From positions 3,038,001 through 3,102,000 of the forward strand of contig CM074700.1 in the NCBI GenBank assembly GCA_037367355.1: a stretch of DNA of 64,000 nt. The letters are read 5' to 3'. The translations under genes were made by a program, and so were the position numbers. Source of the DNA: Neoscytalidium dimidiatum. Lineage: Eukaryota > Ascomycota > Dothideomycetes > Botryosphaeriales > Botryosphaeriaceae. Positions 23,388 through 34,813 of this stretch are shown one piece after another (position 1 is the stretch's first letter; each line of letters starts with the position of its first letter). A model generated the notes under the pieces. The model did not search any database. It saw only the letters and a program-made list of their open reading frames with translations, and was not told the DNA's origin.

Positions 23388-24386
23388 ATGTCCACTAAGA
23401 TCACCTGGATTCGCCTCGCCATGTATGGCGATGACAACTGTACATTCCTCCTTCCCACCATAAACATCAACACCTACTCCGTAAGTCCATCCCACCCTCA
23501 CCCCCACCATATGACATCTTTCACCATCCTAACCCAGCCCCAGAAACTCCGCTCCGTCATCTACACCATCTTCTCCGTCGACCACGAGCAGTTCGACTTC
23601 GACATCCACCTGACGAACAGTCCCAGCCCGGACTGCAACCCGGCCGCCCTGGCCCAGCCGGCCATGTGGGACCTGGGAATCTACTTCTCAGCCACCCCGC
23701 AGTCCGCGCTCAGCTGCTACGCGCACTTCAAGGCGCGTCCCGCCGACGACGTGGAAGCCGCCAGGGCACTCCTCGCCCTGGCGGCCGCCAGCTCGCAGGC
23801 CGTCGCCGCCCCGACGACCAGCAGCAGCAGCAGCAACAACAACAACAACAAGAACAACAGCAAGAAGAAGCGGTCCCGCTCCAGTTCCCCGCCGGCCAGC
23901 ATCAGCATCAGCAAGCGCGCGCGCCTGCCCTCCCCCAGCCCGGCGGCGCTCGCCGACGTCACCATCCACTTCACCTTCGCGAACCGCATGTCGCGCTCCG
24001 CCAACGTCGCCGTTCCGGCCTACGCGCTGCCCGCCGCCCCCGGCTCGCGCTTCGCCCGCTGCGAGCGCCCCGTCAAGGCCTGGATCAGCCAGGCCATCCT
24101 GCTCTGGCGCGGCCTCTCGCACCGGCAGGCCGACTCGCTGCGGCGCGAGCTGGAGATCAAGGTGTTCGTGCCCGGCGGCGACGGTGGTGGTGGTGGTGAG
24201 GAGAGGGATGCCCTGCGCGAGAGGAAGAAGAGGGTGGAGGAGTACGTCGGGGCGGAGGGGGTGGTGCGCGCGCGGGTCGAGATGTGGAGGAGGGAGGACG
24301 TGCAGATGGAGGTGTTGGGGCGGCTGAGCCCGACTTTGGGCGAGGGCGAGGAGGAGAGTGAGGAGAGCGAGAGCGAGGAGGAGTGA
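23388..24386 (+). CDS. Hypothetical protein with Asn/Ser/Lys-rich linker
   Basis: Two exons, 23388..23480 and 23544..24386, give 311 aa. The 63-nt intron (GTAAGT to CCCAG) is a multiple of three, so an unspliced 332-aa form would also be open; the canonical ends and its Pro/His-rich translation favour splicing. I do not recognise the family. The first 110 residues look folded (ITWIRLAMYGDDNCTFLLP and TIFSVDHEQFDFDIHL). A low-complexity linker of Ser, Asn and Lys follows, with a possible nuclear signal (SKKKRSR) and a second basic patch (SKRARLP). A conserved-looking block (KAWISQAILLWRGLSHRQAD) and an acidic Glu/Ser tail end the protein. It has no signal peptide or membrane segment, so it is probably nuclear or cytosolic. 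It is preceded by the AAGATCTT cluster. Confidence 0.72.
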   Translation: MSTKITWIRLAMYGDDNCTFLLPTININTYSVSPSHPHPHHMTSFTILTQPQKLRSVIYTIFSVDHEQFDFDIHLTNSPSPDCNPAALAQPAMWDLGIYFSATPQSALSCYAHFKARPADDVEAARALLALAAASSQAVAAPTTSSSSSNNNNNKNNSKKKRSRSSSPPASISISKRARLPSPSPAALADVTIHFTFANRMSRSANVAVPAYALPAAPGSRFARCERPVKAWISQAILLWRGLSHRQADSLRRELEIKVFVPGGDGGGGGEERDALRERKKRVEEYVGAEGVVRARVEMWRREDVQMEVLGRLSPTLGEGEEESEESESEEE

Positions 24387-24572
24387 GGGGTGGATGAGAG
24401 GGGAGGGGAAGGATGATGGCGGTGCTGCTGGCGGTGGAACGGGCTTGGAGAATCAGTTCTCTCATTTGTGTTATATTTTGTATATTAGAAAACGCAACGA
24501 GGCCCATTTTCCAGATGAGTTCGGGTCTGAACGCATACTCTGGCGGTAACGAAGATGTATAAAGGCACCGGT

Positions 24573-26148
24573 TCATACGCCAATCGCCTCGTTGCCCTCG
24601 AACTTCGGATATTCCGGGCGCGTCCAGTTCGCCTCAATGTTCGGGACCGCGCTGTGCTCTTCAAGCGCCTTGTTCAAGCCCTCGCGCTGCACGCAGTTCT
24701 CAAAAGCAAAGCTCTTAGCGCATTCCTCCAACTCCTCGAAGCTCATTCCCTTGAAGAGCCCCGCAAACTCATCCTGTAGGCAGGTCGATACCCATATCTG
24801 ATTGATCAGGCGGGTGATCTGGCGCTCCGTCGCCCACGGCGTAGGATACTGCAGCTTGCTGGTCGGCGCGACCTTGTCTATCCAGTCGACTAGCGGGTTG
24901 ATGACGTCCTCGACTTGCTTGCTGGGATAGCGGCCCCAAGCGTCGAGCTGCAATTCACGTTTCCGCTTCAAGAAAGGCGCGATGGTGCGGTTCCACTTGC
25001 TCTGCGGGCTCGTATGGACCATGCCCTGTACCCCGATATCCTTGTACAGCCAGATGCTCCAGTGGATCTTGTACTTGTCGTACACGTTGAGCTGCTCGGA
25101 CAGTACGTTGTAGCGCGCCTCGTTCACTTCAACGTGGTCGGCGTCCAGCTCCGGGTTTGCGTAGACTGGACCAAATTCCCCTGAAAATGTTAACGCAAGA
25201 GTTGCCGTCCGGGACAATCGCGGACTTACCGTTCCAAATTGGCGTCTTGAACTTGTACATGAATTCCGCTTTTCTGAGGAACTGCCTCTCGAGCTTGGAT
25301 TTCTGCTCAGCCGAACCAGTAAACCGCTCTCCCTTCGGAAATCCCATCATGGAGTAATCGTGAAGGGCATACACCGTATTCGGAAGTTTCTTGTCGAAAA
25401 ACTTCCACTCCATGGCGAAGGTGTTCCCGTCCAGCCATAGAATATGGTGAGGATCAATTTTCCGAATGGCTGCCTCGATGCGGTCATAGAATGCTGGAAG
25501 CCTCCAGTGCTCGGGATCGCATGGTTCGTTGATCGGATTGTATCCGGCAACCCACGGATTGTCCTTGTACCGCTGAGCGATGTGCTCCCACAGCCACACA
25601 GTCCGGTCTTGATGATCCTTGTAGTCCCAGAACGCAGCGTAGTTGGTGGCGTTGTCGGAATGCCAGTCGCAGTTCTGGCCGCCGGGAGCGGTGTGCAAAT
25701 CCAGAATCGTGTAAATCTTGTGCTTCGCGCAGAGATCCACAACGCGGTCGAGATGCTTGAAGCCCGACTCCTTGAGAACACGCGGGTTCATGTCGTCTTC
25801 AAAATGGCGGTAATTGAAGGGTAGGCGAAGGCAGTTCAGGCCCTTGCTGGCGAAGAATGCGGCATCCTTGTCGGTGAAGAAGTACTCCAGCCACTTGTCG
25901 AAGAAGAACTCATATTTCTCTTTTCCGAGGGCTCTTAGCATTGCGGCACGGTGTTGATGTTCATGTCCTGGATAGCCTGTGATGAAGTTTTCCATGCTGG
26001 CGGAATTAGACTCAGACACGTGCTCCGGCAAGCATAGAAAAGAAACTCACTTCATCCAACCGCCCAGACCTGCACCGCGGAGAATGACGGGCCTGCCATC
26101 ATTGCCGACAATGTTCTCGCCGTCAACTTTCAGAATTCCTGTAGACAT
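24573..26148 (-). CDS. Glycoside hydrolase family 5 (beta-glucanase type)
   Basis: Three exons, complement(24573..25180, 25230..25996, 26051..26148), give 490 aa. Introns are 49 and 54 nt; the first junction restores GLGGWMNMENFITGYPG, a block typical of this fungal GH5 group. The acid/base glutamate is in YNPINEPCDP and the nucleophile in GEFGPV, whose preceding Gly codon is split by an intron. Other GH5 landmarks are LRLPFNYRHF, LDLHTAPGGQN and WLDGNTFAMEW. There is no signal peptide, unlike the secreted exo-beta-1,3-glucanases, so the enzyme is probably intracellular or exported unconventionally. The substrate is likely a beta-glucan or glucosyl lipid but is unproven. The C-terminal 130 residues extend past the barrel. 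A TTTAAATAAA element near 26217-26228 is TATA-like. Confidence 0.9.
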
Positions 26149-26688
26149 ATTGGTAGGGAGAAGAGCTCGCAAAGAACAAGCTGAAGGAGCTCGAATCTGA
26201 AGAGCCGCAGAGGGCGTTTATTTAAACCATCTCTTAATACCATTCTCCCGAGAGCTCCTCGCGGGGCAGACGTGGTCATGCATATCGTTGGTGCAGCGCC
26301 AAGGGTGGAGTTTAGGCTAAAGTCGGGAACGTCGGTTTAGGTAAGCCCGAAGCGGAGGGCTGGGGAAGAGACAAGACCACAATCACAATCTATCTTCCTG
26401 TTGGATTAGAGGTCCTTAGCACTGCTTTCATAGACGTCATATCATCAGCCTGGCTCTAAAGTAAGCCAATGAGCGCAAGTATCATCTTTGGAAACGTGCA
26501 ATTCCGGTGAGGAGGGTTAGGGCATGTACTGTACGTTGAAGACTCCGTTATCTGTATTCTTGTGTCTCATTTATGTGCTTCTAAGAACTTCTATTTACGT
26601 CCCTAATTTCCTTACAAGAATCGAAAAAAAAAAAAAAACTCCAGAGCACCTATGGAAAAGGTAAAAGAATCACCTCCGAAGCATTTCC
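26149..26688. other. Intergenic: GH5 promoter and pirin 3' flank
   Basis: About 540 bp separate the GH5 start from the pirin gene stop. Besides the TATA-like element beside the GH5 gene, there is a poly-A tract near 26625-26638. No gene is seen. Confidence 0.55.
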
Positions 26689-27759
26689 TTATGACTCCAT
26701 ATCGAATAACAGGAACTCCGCCGTCTTGTCTCCAACACTCTCCACAACAACTTCGCCCGGACCTTTCAACCCCTCTACATACGCACCATCGCCCTCCCTC
26801 AACACCTTATCCCCCACCTTGATCGCCGCGCCCCCCTCTTTAGGCTGCACCCTTCCACCCATAACGACATGCAAGTACACCTTCCTCTCGCCGTCAGCCA
26901 CCAACCGATGCCTGACCTTGACCCCGGGCTCCAGCAACGCCGCGCTCATACTCACATCCGCATGCAGCGGGATGGGCTCGCCCTCCCCGTCCTTCCCGCC
27001 ATGCCGGCCCACGCTCTCGACGATCCTGCACAGCCGGTTGGCCTTCATCCGGTCCGGGAACGTCCTCGTGGCGTAGCTCGGCGGCAGCGCGGCGACGGCG
27101 GGCCGGGCCCAGATCTGCAGGAAGTGCACCTCCTCGCCCGCCGCCCCCGGGTCGCGGTTGAACTCGGAGTGGCGGATGCCGGTGCCGGCGCTCGTGAACT
27201 GCACGTCGCCGCGGCGCAGCAGCTCGAGGTTGCCCATCGAGTCGCGGTGCTCGAGCGTGCCGCGCACCACGTAGCTCCAGATGAGGAACTCGGCGTGCGA
27301 GTGCGCGCCGAAGCCGGTGCCGGGCGCCACGCGGTCCTCGTTGATGACGCGCAGCGGCCCGAAGGCCTCGTGCGTCCGCGACCGGTACGACGCGAAGCTG
27401 AAGGTGTGGAACGTGTGCAGCCAGCCGTGGTCGGCGTGGCCGCGCTCGTTCCACGGCCGCGGCGTGATGCGCATGGTGGTGGAGGAAGAGGACGCTGGAG
27501 GGGCGGCGGGGCCGAAGGGCTTTTCTGCTGACGAGGTCGTGCTGGTGGTTGAAGTGGTGGTCGTGGTGGCCATTGTGCGGAGAGCCGAGGCCCTGGGGAG
27601 GAGCTTGTTGGGGACGAAGCTGCGGAGAGGCGTGAAGAGAGCCAGGGTGATGGCGATGAGCGCGGCGAGTGTTGCGAGGATTGTTTTGATTGGAAGTGCG
27701 GTGGTCGACGAACTCAGAACTTGGCCTTCGGAGACGCTGATGGTGTTGATTTTTGACAT
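26689..27759 (-). CDS. Pirin-like cupin protein with N-terminal membrane anchor
   Basis: One exon of 356 aa from the ATG at 27759. Residues from about 95 to the end are a complete pirin: WNERGHADHGWLHTFHTFSF, GFGAHSHAEFLIW with metal-ligand histidines, SAGTGIRHSE, and a second cupin half ending FLLFDMES. Pirins are nuclear or cytosolic metalloproteins, some with quercetin 2,3-dioxygenase activity. Unusually, residues 22-45 form a hydrophobic segment (IKTILATLAALIAITLAL) followed by basic residues and a Thr/Ser-rich linker, as in a signal anchor or mitochondrial targeting region. A strong TATA element (CTATAAATA, minus strand, 27793-27801) sits only about 35 nt upstream of this ATG. Some transcripts may therefore start inside the gene and use the ATG at 27573, giving a form without the anchor. 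The pirin identity is secure; the location is inferred. Confidence 0.88.
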   Translation of the reverse strand: MSKINTISVSEGQVLSSSTTALPIKTILATLAALIAITLALFTPLRSFVPNKLLPRASALRTMATTTTTSTTSTTSSAEKPFGPAAPPASSSSTTMRITPRPWNERGHADHGWLHTFHTFSFASYRSRTHEAFGPLRVINEDRVAPGTGFGAHSHAEFLIWSYVVRGTLEHRDSMGNLELLRRGDVQFTSAGTGIRHSEFNRDPGAAGEEVHFLQIWARPAVAALPPSYATRTFPDRMKANRLCRIVESVGRHGGKDGEGEPIPLHADVSMSAALLEPGVKVRHRLVADGERKVYLHVVMGGRVQPKEGGAAIKVGDKVLREGDGAYVEGLKGPGEVVVESVGDKTAEFLLFDMES

Positions 27760-29188
27760 GGGAAACCTCCAGACAGAGAACGCAAGAGCTGATATTTATA
27801 GAGACATGGATTGGAGTATGTAAACTTGAAGTATAGAAGACGAGAAAGAACCAGGACCTACCAATGTGCATTTGCGAACACTTCGCAACATCTTTCTAAG
27901 GCTCGCGTAATGGGCGCGGGGCAGAAATCGCAATTGTAAGCGGTGCGTAAGCAAAAGCGTGCAGCCAGACCACAGTAGAATGGTGGCCGGTCGAGTCCAG
28001 CCGCGCCCGCGCACGATCACCATCACCCCAATCTCGTGCCAGCCTCCGTCGTCCCAGATCCCGATCGTCGCGCAAATCTACCTACACCGCCACATGCCGC
28101 GCACCGCACGTGACGATACGGCCATGATTCCGACTCTCCGATCGTCCCCCGTCCTCCTGTCGCAGATGCGGAAGCGGGGCGCGCACCGGATAAGAGAGCA
28201 GAGAGCAGAGAGATGGAGCGACAAAAACACCAGGCCGGTTTTTATCGTCAAACCCCTCCCCCCCCGCCTTCCCGTCGTCGGCCCCTCCCCCTCCCCAACC
28301 CCTCTCCTCCTTGCGCTACGACAATCTCACGTCAGGGCAGGCATTGCATAGGCTTTTTTTTTTTTTTCCTGGATGCGGACCCTTTTCCGTGGCTGGAGCG
28401 ACTTCCGCTCGACTGGCTTTTCTCTGCGCGATCCGCATTCTCGGCTGCCGCATGCACCCACTCGTTGACGCTGCCCTGCCGTCACATCCATCGCCGCGGA
28501 CGGTGCCCTCGACAAGGGAGTTGAGTCGCCGTGCAGCCGATCCTGCACCCATCACTGGCCACCGCCGCAGCGCCCACTCCCCTCCAAATCTGCGTTGCAT
28601 CATTTCTGCGAGGGGCTCCGTCCGTAAGGCTGGGGACGGGTGCCTGCTCCCGCCTTTTCCGGATGCGAAAGTCATCGTCGTCCACGAGTCAGACTGCAGG
28701 GGCCGATGATGCAATGTGCCGATTCGCGAATCCAGAGAGAGGAAAATAAAAAAAAAAAAACATTCGCTGTTCGGATAACTCTCCGCCTGCGCTCTCTGTC
28801 CTGCTGGTTGCTTCTCCATTGAATCTGTGATACCCTTCACCCGCCCCGCCCGCCGCTGTCAATGTGCTTCTATGTAATCGCACGCCCGAAGAAGACATGG
28901 AAAGAGAAAAGAAATCATCCCGCATGAAGCGTGACCCGGATGCCTCGCCACCCTCTGATCTCCAGAAGAAAATAGCGCCCTTGATCGCCGACTCGCCCGC
29001 TGCCAATTCTTATCGTATTGCCTGCCTGTGTTCCTGGGTTGCCATGCCGTATTTTCGCGCAATCCAAAGCCCGACGAGGTTTCTAAGCAAAAGCAAGAGA
29101 AGCCGAGAATGTAGACAAAAAGTACCACCAAGCATCCCTTACGGATGCAAGGCAATGATGAGACAAAGACTCGCTGAATGCCGTCGTC
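27760..29188. other. Intergenic: pirin promoter and Hog1 3' flank
   Basis: About 1.4 kb without a supported gene. Pyrimidine-rich runs are present, including a C-rich stretch near 28255-28300 and a T run near 28351-28366. The open frames here lack domains and overlap on both strands. Confidence 0.5.
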
Positions 29189-30726
<1,538 letters not shown>

Positions 30727-33468
30727 GGTGACTGCTGGCGCGATGGGAGGTTTGCGGCAAAGGCGATGTGGTGGGCTTTGTTGCTCGGGGAGCGGGGAGT
30801 GGCGGTCGAGCGTGGAGCGGGAGTGTCTAGCGGAGGAGGGGGGTGGTGAAGTGTGGCGGCAGGCAGCGGGATGCGAGCGCTGAGTGGCCGGGAGAGTATG
30901 CCGCGAGCTGGGAACCGGGAGTGCAGGAGAGAGGGGAGATGGCGAGTGTACCTGTGCGAATTGGACGAGGGGACGGGCTGGTGTTGTGCGCTTGCCCGCT
31001 AACCAGCTAGCAGAGCTGGCGCTTGATCAAATCGCCGTGGCTAAGGCAGCGCAATACGTCACTGGGGCAGCTGCGCGTGGGCCGCGAGAGATGCCGGGCG
31101 CGATTCAGCAACGATGTCCGGGGGCTCTCCCAGCCGCAGCGCCCGGCAAGGGAACGCCCGCAACGCCAGCCCGGCTTCGGAAAGGACCGAATCGAGCAGA
31201 GGCAGCGCGAGCGCGCGACACCACAGCCATCTTGGCCGCCACCGCGGAGAGCGACGCCGTGCTGGCGGGCTGCTGGCTGCTGGCTGCTGGCTGCGAGCGC
31301 GGAGATGATCGATGGAGGGGCTGCTGCGGCGCACGCCCGGCGGCCAGGCCTGCAAAAACCGGGCCTCGCTGCCGCGCTGCAGCACATCGCCCGGCGTCAT
31401 CGCCGCCAGCTGTGGCTGCCATGCTATTTCGTTTCCAGCCGAATCCCCCATCGAATCGGTCACAATCGCATCTGCTGCTGCTCGCCAGACATGGGGCCAC
31501 GCGTGGAGCGCGCCGCCGCCGCCGCCTCCGCCGCCGCACGCGTGCACCGTGACCGCTCTGCCAGCACAGCTCCGCGCCTGCAGCGTTGCGTAAGGACGAC
31601 GGAGGAGCTGCGACTTGCCACGACCCGCTGCGACTTGTTGCGAACCTGCTGCGACTCTTGGACCGGCCCGGCTCCTGCCCAGGCGCACGGCGGAGCGCCC
31701 AGCGATGGGAGGGCTGATGCCAACCTGCAATCTGCAGCGACGACAAGGCACGGCGTTATGTATGTATTATTGTTGTATTGCGCTCGCCGGGCAGCCATTT
31801 CCTTTGCGGCCAGACCTCGCGCCTCGATAAGCGAGGCTGCGCTCTGGGTGCCTGACGATGAAACATGGCCGGTCACAGCGGCGCCGGATAATGAAGAAAG
31901 GGTCGTTGACAGCGCTGGTGGCACGGCCTGCAGCGGGAATGCGCAGCGGTTGCGCTGTCAAATAACGTCGCGAAAGCGCGCCTCTGCCAGGAGAAGGGGC
32001 CGCTGGGGGCTTGCACAGCTGGGCGGCGGAAAGGAGCGAATGTCCGAGGTCATTTCGGCGCGCGCAGCACGTCGTGATCGCCGGCAGAGGCAGCGTGATA
32101 CACGCCCAAGGTCGCAGGTGTGCGGACGGCGATGGGCGACGGGCGCGCTCAGTCGCACCAGGCGCTGGGCTCTGCGCTGAGCGCTTCTGCGCGCTGTGCG
32201 GCGCTGGGCGGTGACCCACGGACGGACGGCGAGTAGGCGGCCAGGTGCCCCAGGTGCCAGGTGCCAGGCACCAAGGCCGCGGCCTGCTTGAAACCGAGCT
32301 GGGCGGCGGCGGCGGAGGCGGCGGCGGCCGCTCGCGCGCGCGCAGAGCCGCCTGGGTCCAGCAGCGCGCGCTGTCGAAACGCCCTCCCGATCGGCGAGCC
32401 CAGCGTTATATTTGGCAGCGCGCATCTGGAGGCGCGGGCAGGCCGGGTGCTGCTGGGCTGGCACCTGGCTCCGCGGCCGGCGGACAAAGGAAGCGCAGCA
32501 GCGTCCTCCTCCCTGTGCCTCGCGGGCGTGCTTGGGCCTCGCAACGAGCCAGACAGCGCTGCGACGTGCGAGACGAGACGCGCGCAAGCCTGTCTGAGTC
32601 CTGCCTTCATCTGCCTGTGCTGCCCTGCGCTCGCCAGTGCCAGAGCCAGAGCCAGAGCCAGTGCCCCAGAGCCAGAGCCGTCGTCTCTCCCAGAGTCCCA
32701 GCACCCAAGCCCGTCGTCCTTCAAGGCGCCGGCCCGCATCCCTGGAAACCGCTCCCACCGGTCAGTGCCAGTCACCGACTCGACTGCGGCCAGCTTGCGC
32801 TCTCCCATCCTCGCCCTCACCACTGCCCCCCCACGCCGCCGCCCGCTGCCCGCTGCCCGCTGCCCGCTGCCTGTAGCCTCCTCGCGCGCTCCAGCAGAGC
32901 CAGAGCCGCGCCGCTGAAGCTATTGCCCCAGGCTAAGTCCCCAGCCGCCGCCCACCGCAGCTGGCGCCGTCGCAAGGCAAGGTGCACAGACTCCCTGGAC
33001 GCGAAACGACGTCGACAGGGACTCGCAGCGCTGCACATCACCTCTCCAGCCCACGCCCACGCCCACGCCCACGCCCACGCCCACGTCCGCCTTTCCTGCG
33101 GCCGACTCTCCGTCCGCCAGCACCCGTCCCCAGGCCTGCGTTGCGCCGCCGCTTCCGCGCCAGAGTCCGCCGCGACCCCAGAGCCCACCGACTTCCCGCC
33201 AGCCCCGGCGCCCTGCCTCTCCCGCACTTGGCGCCGCATCCCTCCACGACATCATCCTGCGCCTCGCCGCTTCCCAGCCCCGACTGCCGCACCCGTCTTC
33301 ACCACGCCTCCTCAGGCCCGAGTCAGCCCGGCCGACACCAACACCGCCGTGCCATCCTTTGCCCACCACCAGCACGACCTCACCGCGGTGCGCGATCCGG
33401 GACCGCCCCCAGCATTCTCCTGCCCAGACCGTCCACGTCGCCGGCCGCCGCCGCGGCGATAAGCCACC
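30727..33468. promoter_or_regulatory. 2.7-kb GC-rich divergent region between hog1 and the G-alpha gene
   Basis: No credible gene lies here; the long open frames on both strands are products of very high GC content. The sequence is packed with short tandem repeats: GCTGCTG near 31270-31296, AGGTGCC near 32241-32270, GCCAGA near 32635-32680, GCCCGCTGCC near 32840-32872, and CCCACG six times near 33050-33085. The part next to the G-alpha start is C/T-rich, like a long 5' leader. Both flanking signalling genes may share control elements here; that is inference. Confidence 0.5.
33050..33085. repeat. Hexanucleotide (CCCACG) tandem repeat
   Basis: Six consecutive near-perfect CCCACG units lie about 390 bp upstream of the G-alpha start codon, probably within its promoter or 5' leader. 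The copy number is likely to vary between strains. Confidence 0.85.
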
Positions 33469-34813
33469 ATGGGCATTTGCATGAGCACCAACAACGAGGA
33501 TGCAGAGCAGAAGAAGCGGAGCCAGGCGATTGACAAGAAGCTGGAGGAGGACTCGCGGCGACTACGGCGAGAATGCAAGATCCTACTGCTGGGTACGATG
33601 CCGTGGCTCTCGCCCTCACCCTCGCGCGCCTACCTGCTAACCCGTCCCCACAGGCTCCGGCGAGAGCGGCAAGTCGACCATTGTGAAGCAGATGAAGATT
33701 ATACACCAGAACGGCTACACTGTCGAGGAGCTCTCCATGTACCGCCTAACCATCTACAAGAACGTCATAGACTGCGCAAAGTCGCTCATAGGCGCCATGC
33801 GACAGTTCGACATTGAGCCGGAGCTCCCGGGTAACGATGAATACTGCGACTACCTGATGGAATACGTGGTGGACCCCGATCCGGAGAAGCCGCTCGATGC
33901 AAAAGTCGGCCAGGCTATCAGCTCTGTCTGGCATGATCCTTGCGTAAAGCAGGTGCTTGACCGCTCCAGCGAGTTCTATCTTATGGACTCGGCACCATAG
34001 TATGCCGCATGCGCCTCCAATACACACGAGTCTCCGGGCTGACGAGTCGTAGTTTCTTCGACGAGGTTAACCGCATAGCCGCCCCCGACTACATCCCCAT
34101 AGAATCCGACGTTCTGCGCGCGCGTACAAAGACCACCGGTATCTACGAGACACGGTTTACAATGGGTCAGCTGAGCATACAGTAAGACGGACCGTTGTAC
34201 TCGGTGACACATGGATTTTTTGCTGACGCCAGCACAGTATGTTCGACGTAGGAGGTCAGAGAAGTGAACGGAAGAAGTGGATACACTGTTTCGAAAATGT
34301 CACGTCCATTATCTTTTGCGTCGCATTGAGCGAGTATGATCAAGTACTGCTCGAGGAAAGCAGTCAGGTAAGAAATGCTTAGCCTGCAGCAAACCGACCC
34401 ACCAAGCTGACGGGTACAGAACCGGATGATGGAGAGTCTGGTGCTGTTCGACTCGGTGGTCAATTCGAGGTGGTTCATGCGGACGAGCATCATCCTCTTT
34501 CTCAATAAGGTGGACTTGTTCAAGGCCAAGCTCGCACGGTCACCACTGGGTAACTATTTCCCGGACTACTCTGGTGGAAACGACGTCAATCGCGCGGCAA
34601 AGTATTTGTTGTGGAGATTTAACCAGGTGAACCGCGCGCATCTGAACCTCTACCCACAGTAAGTCATCCGAGGTCTCGGGGATGCGGACAGCTTTGTACT
34701 GACCCGAAACCAGCCTCACGCAAGCCACGGACACCTCGAACATTCGCCTCGTCTTCGCTGCCGTCAAAGAGACCATACTGCAGAACGCCCTCAAAGATTC
34801 GGGCATTTTATGA
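33469..34813 (+). CDS. gna-3: Heterotrimeric G-protein alpha subunit, fungal group III (GNA-3/GpaB type)
   Basis: Six exons, 33469..33592, 33654..33999, 34053..34181, 34238..34367, 34420..34658 and 34714..34813, total 1068 nt and give 355 aa. Introns of 52-61 nt all keep frame. The N-terminus MGICMS carries the myristoylation glycine and a palmitoylation cysteine. G boxes: P-loop [12 protein letters not shown], switch [10 protein letters not shown] with the catalytic Arg, switch [19 protein letters not shown], and TQATDT. The C-terminus ends DSGIL, the receptor-contact tail, and has no pertussis-toxin cysteine at the fourth-last position, unlike group I subunits. This with the N-terminus places it in group III, which feeds adenylyl cyclase and controls conidiation, nutrient sensing and virulence in other fungi. 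The start context CCACCATGG is optimal. Confidence 0.96.

Noticed and set aside
30884..33462. Long open frames on both strands in the hog1/G-alpha spacer
   Set aside because: They overlap each other in several frames, are Arg/Ala/Ser/Pro-rich without domains and follow the GC-rich tandem repeats. They are not supported as genes.
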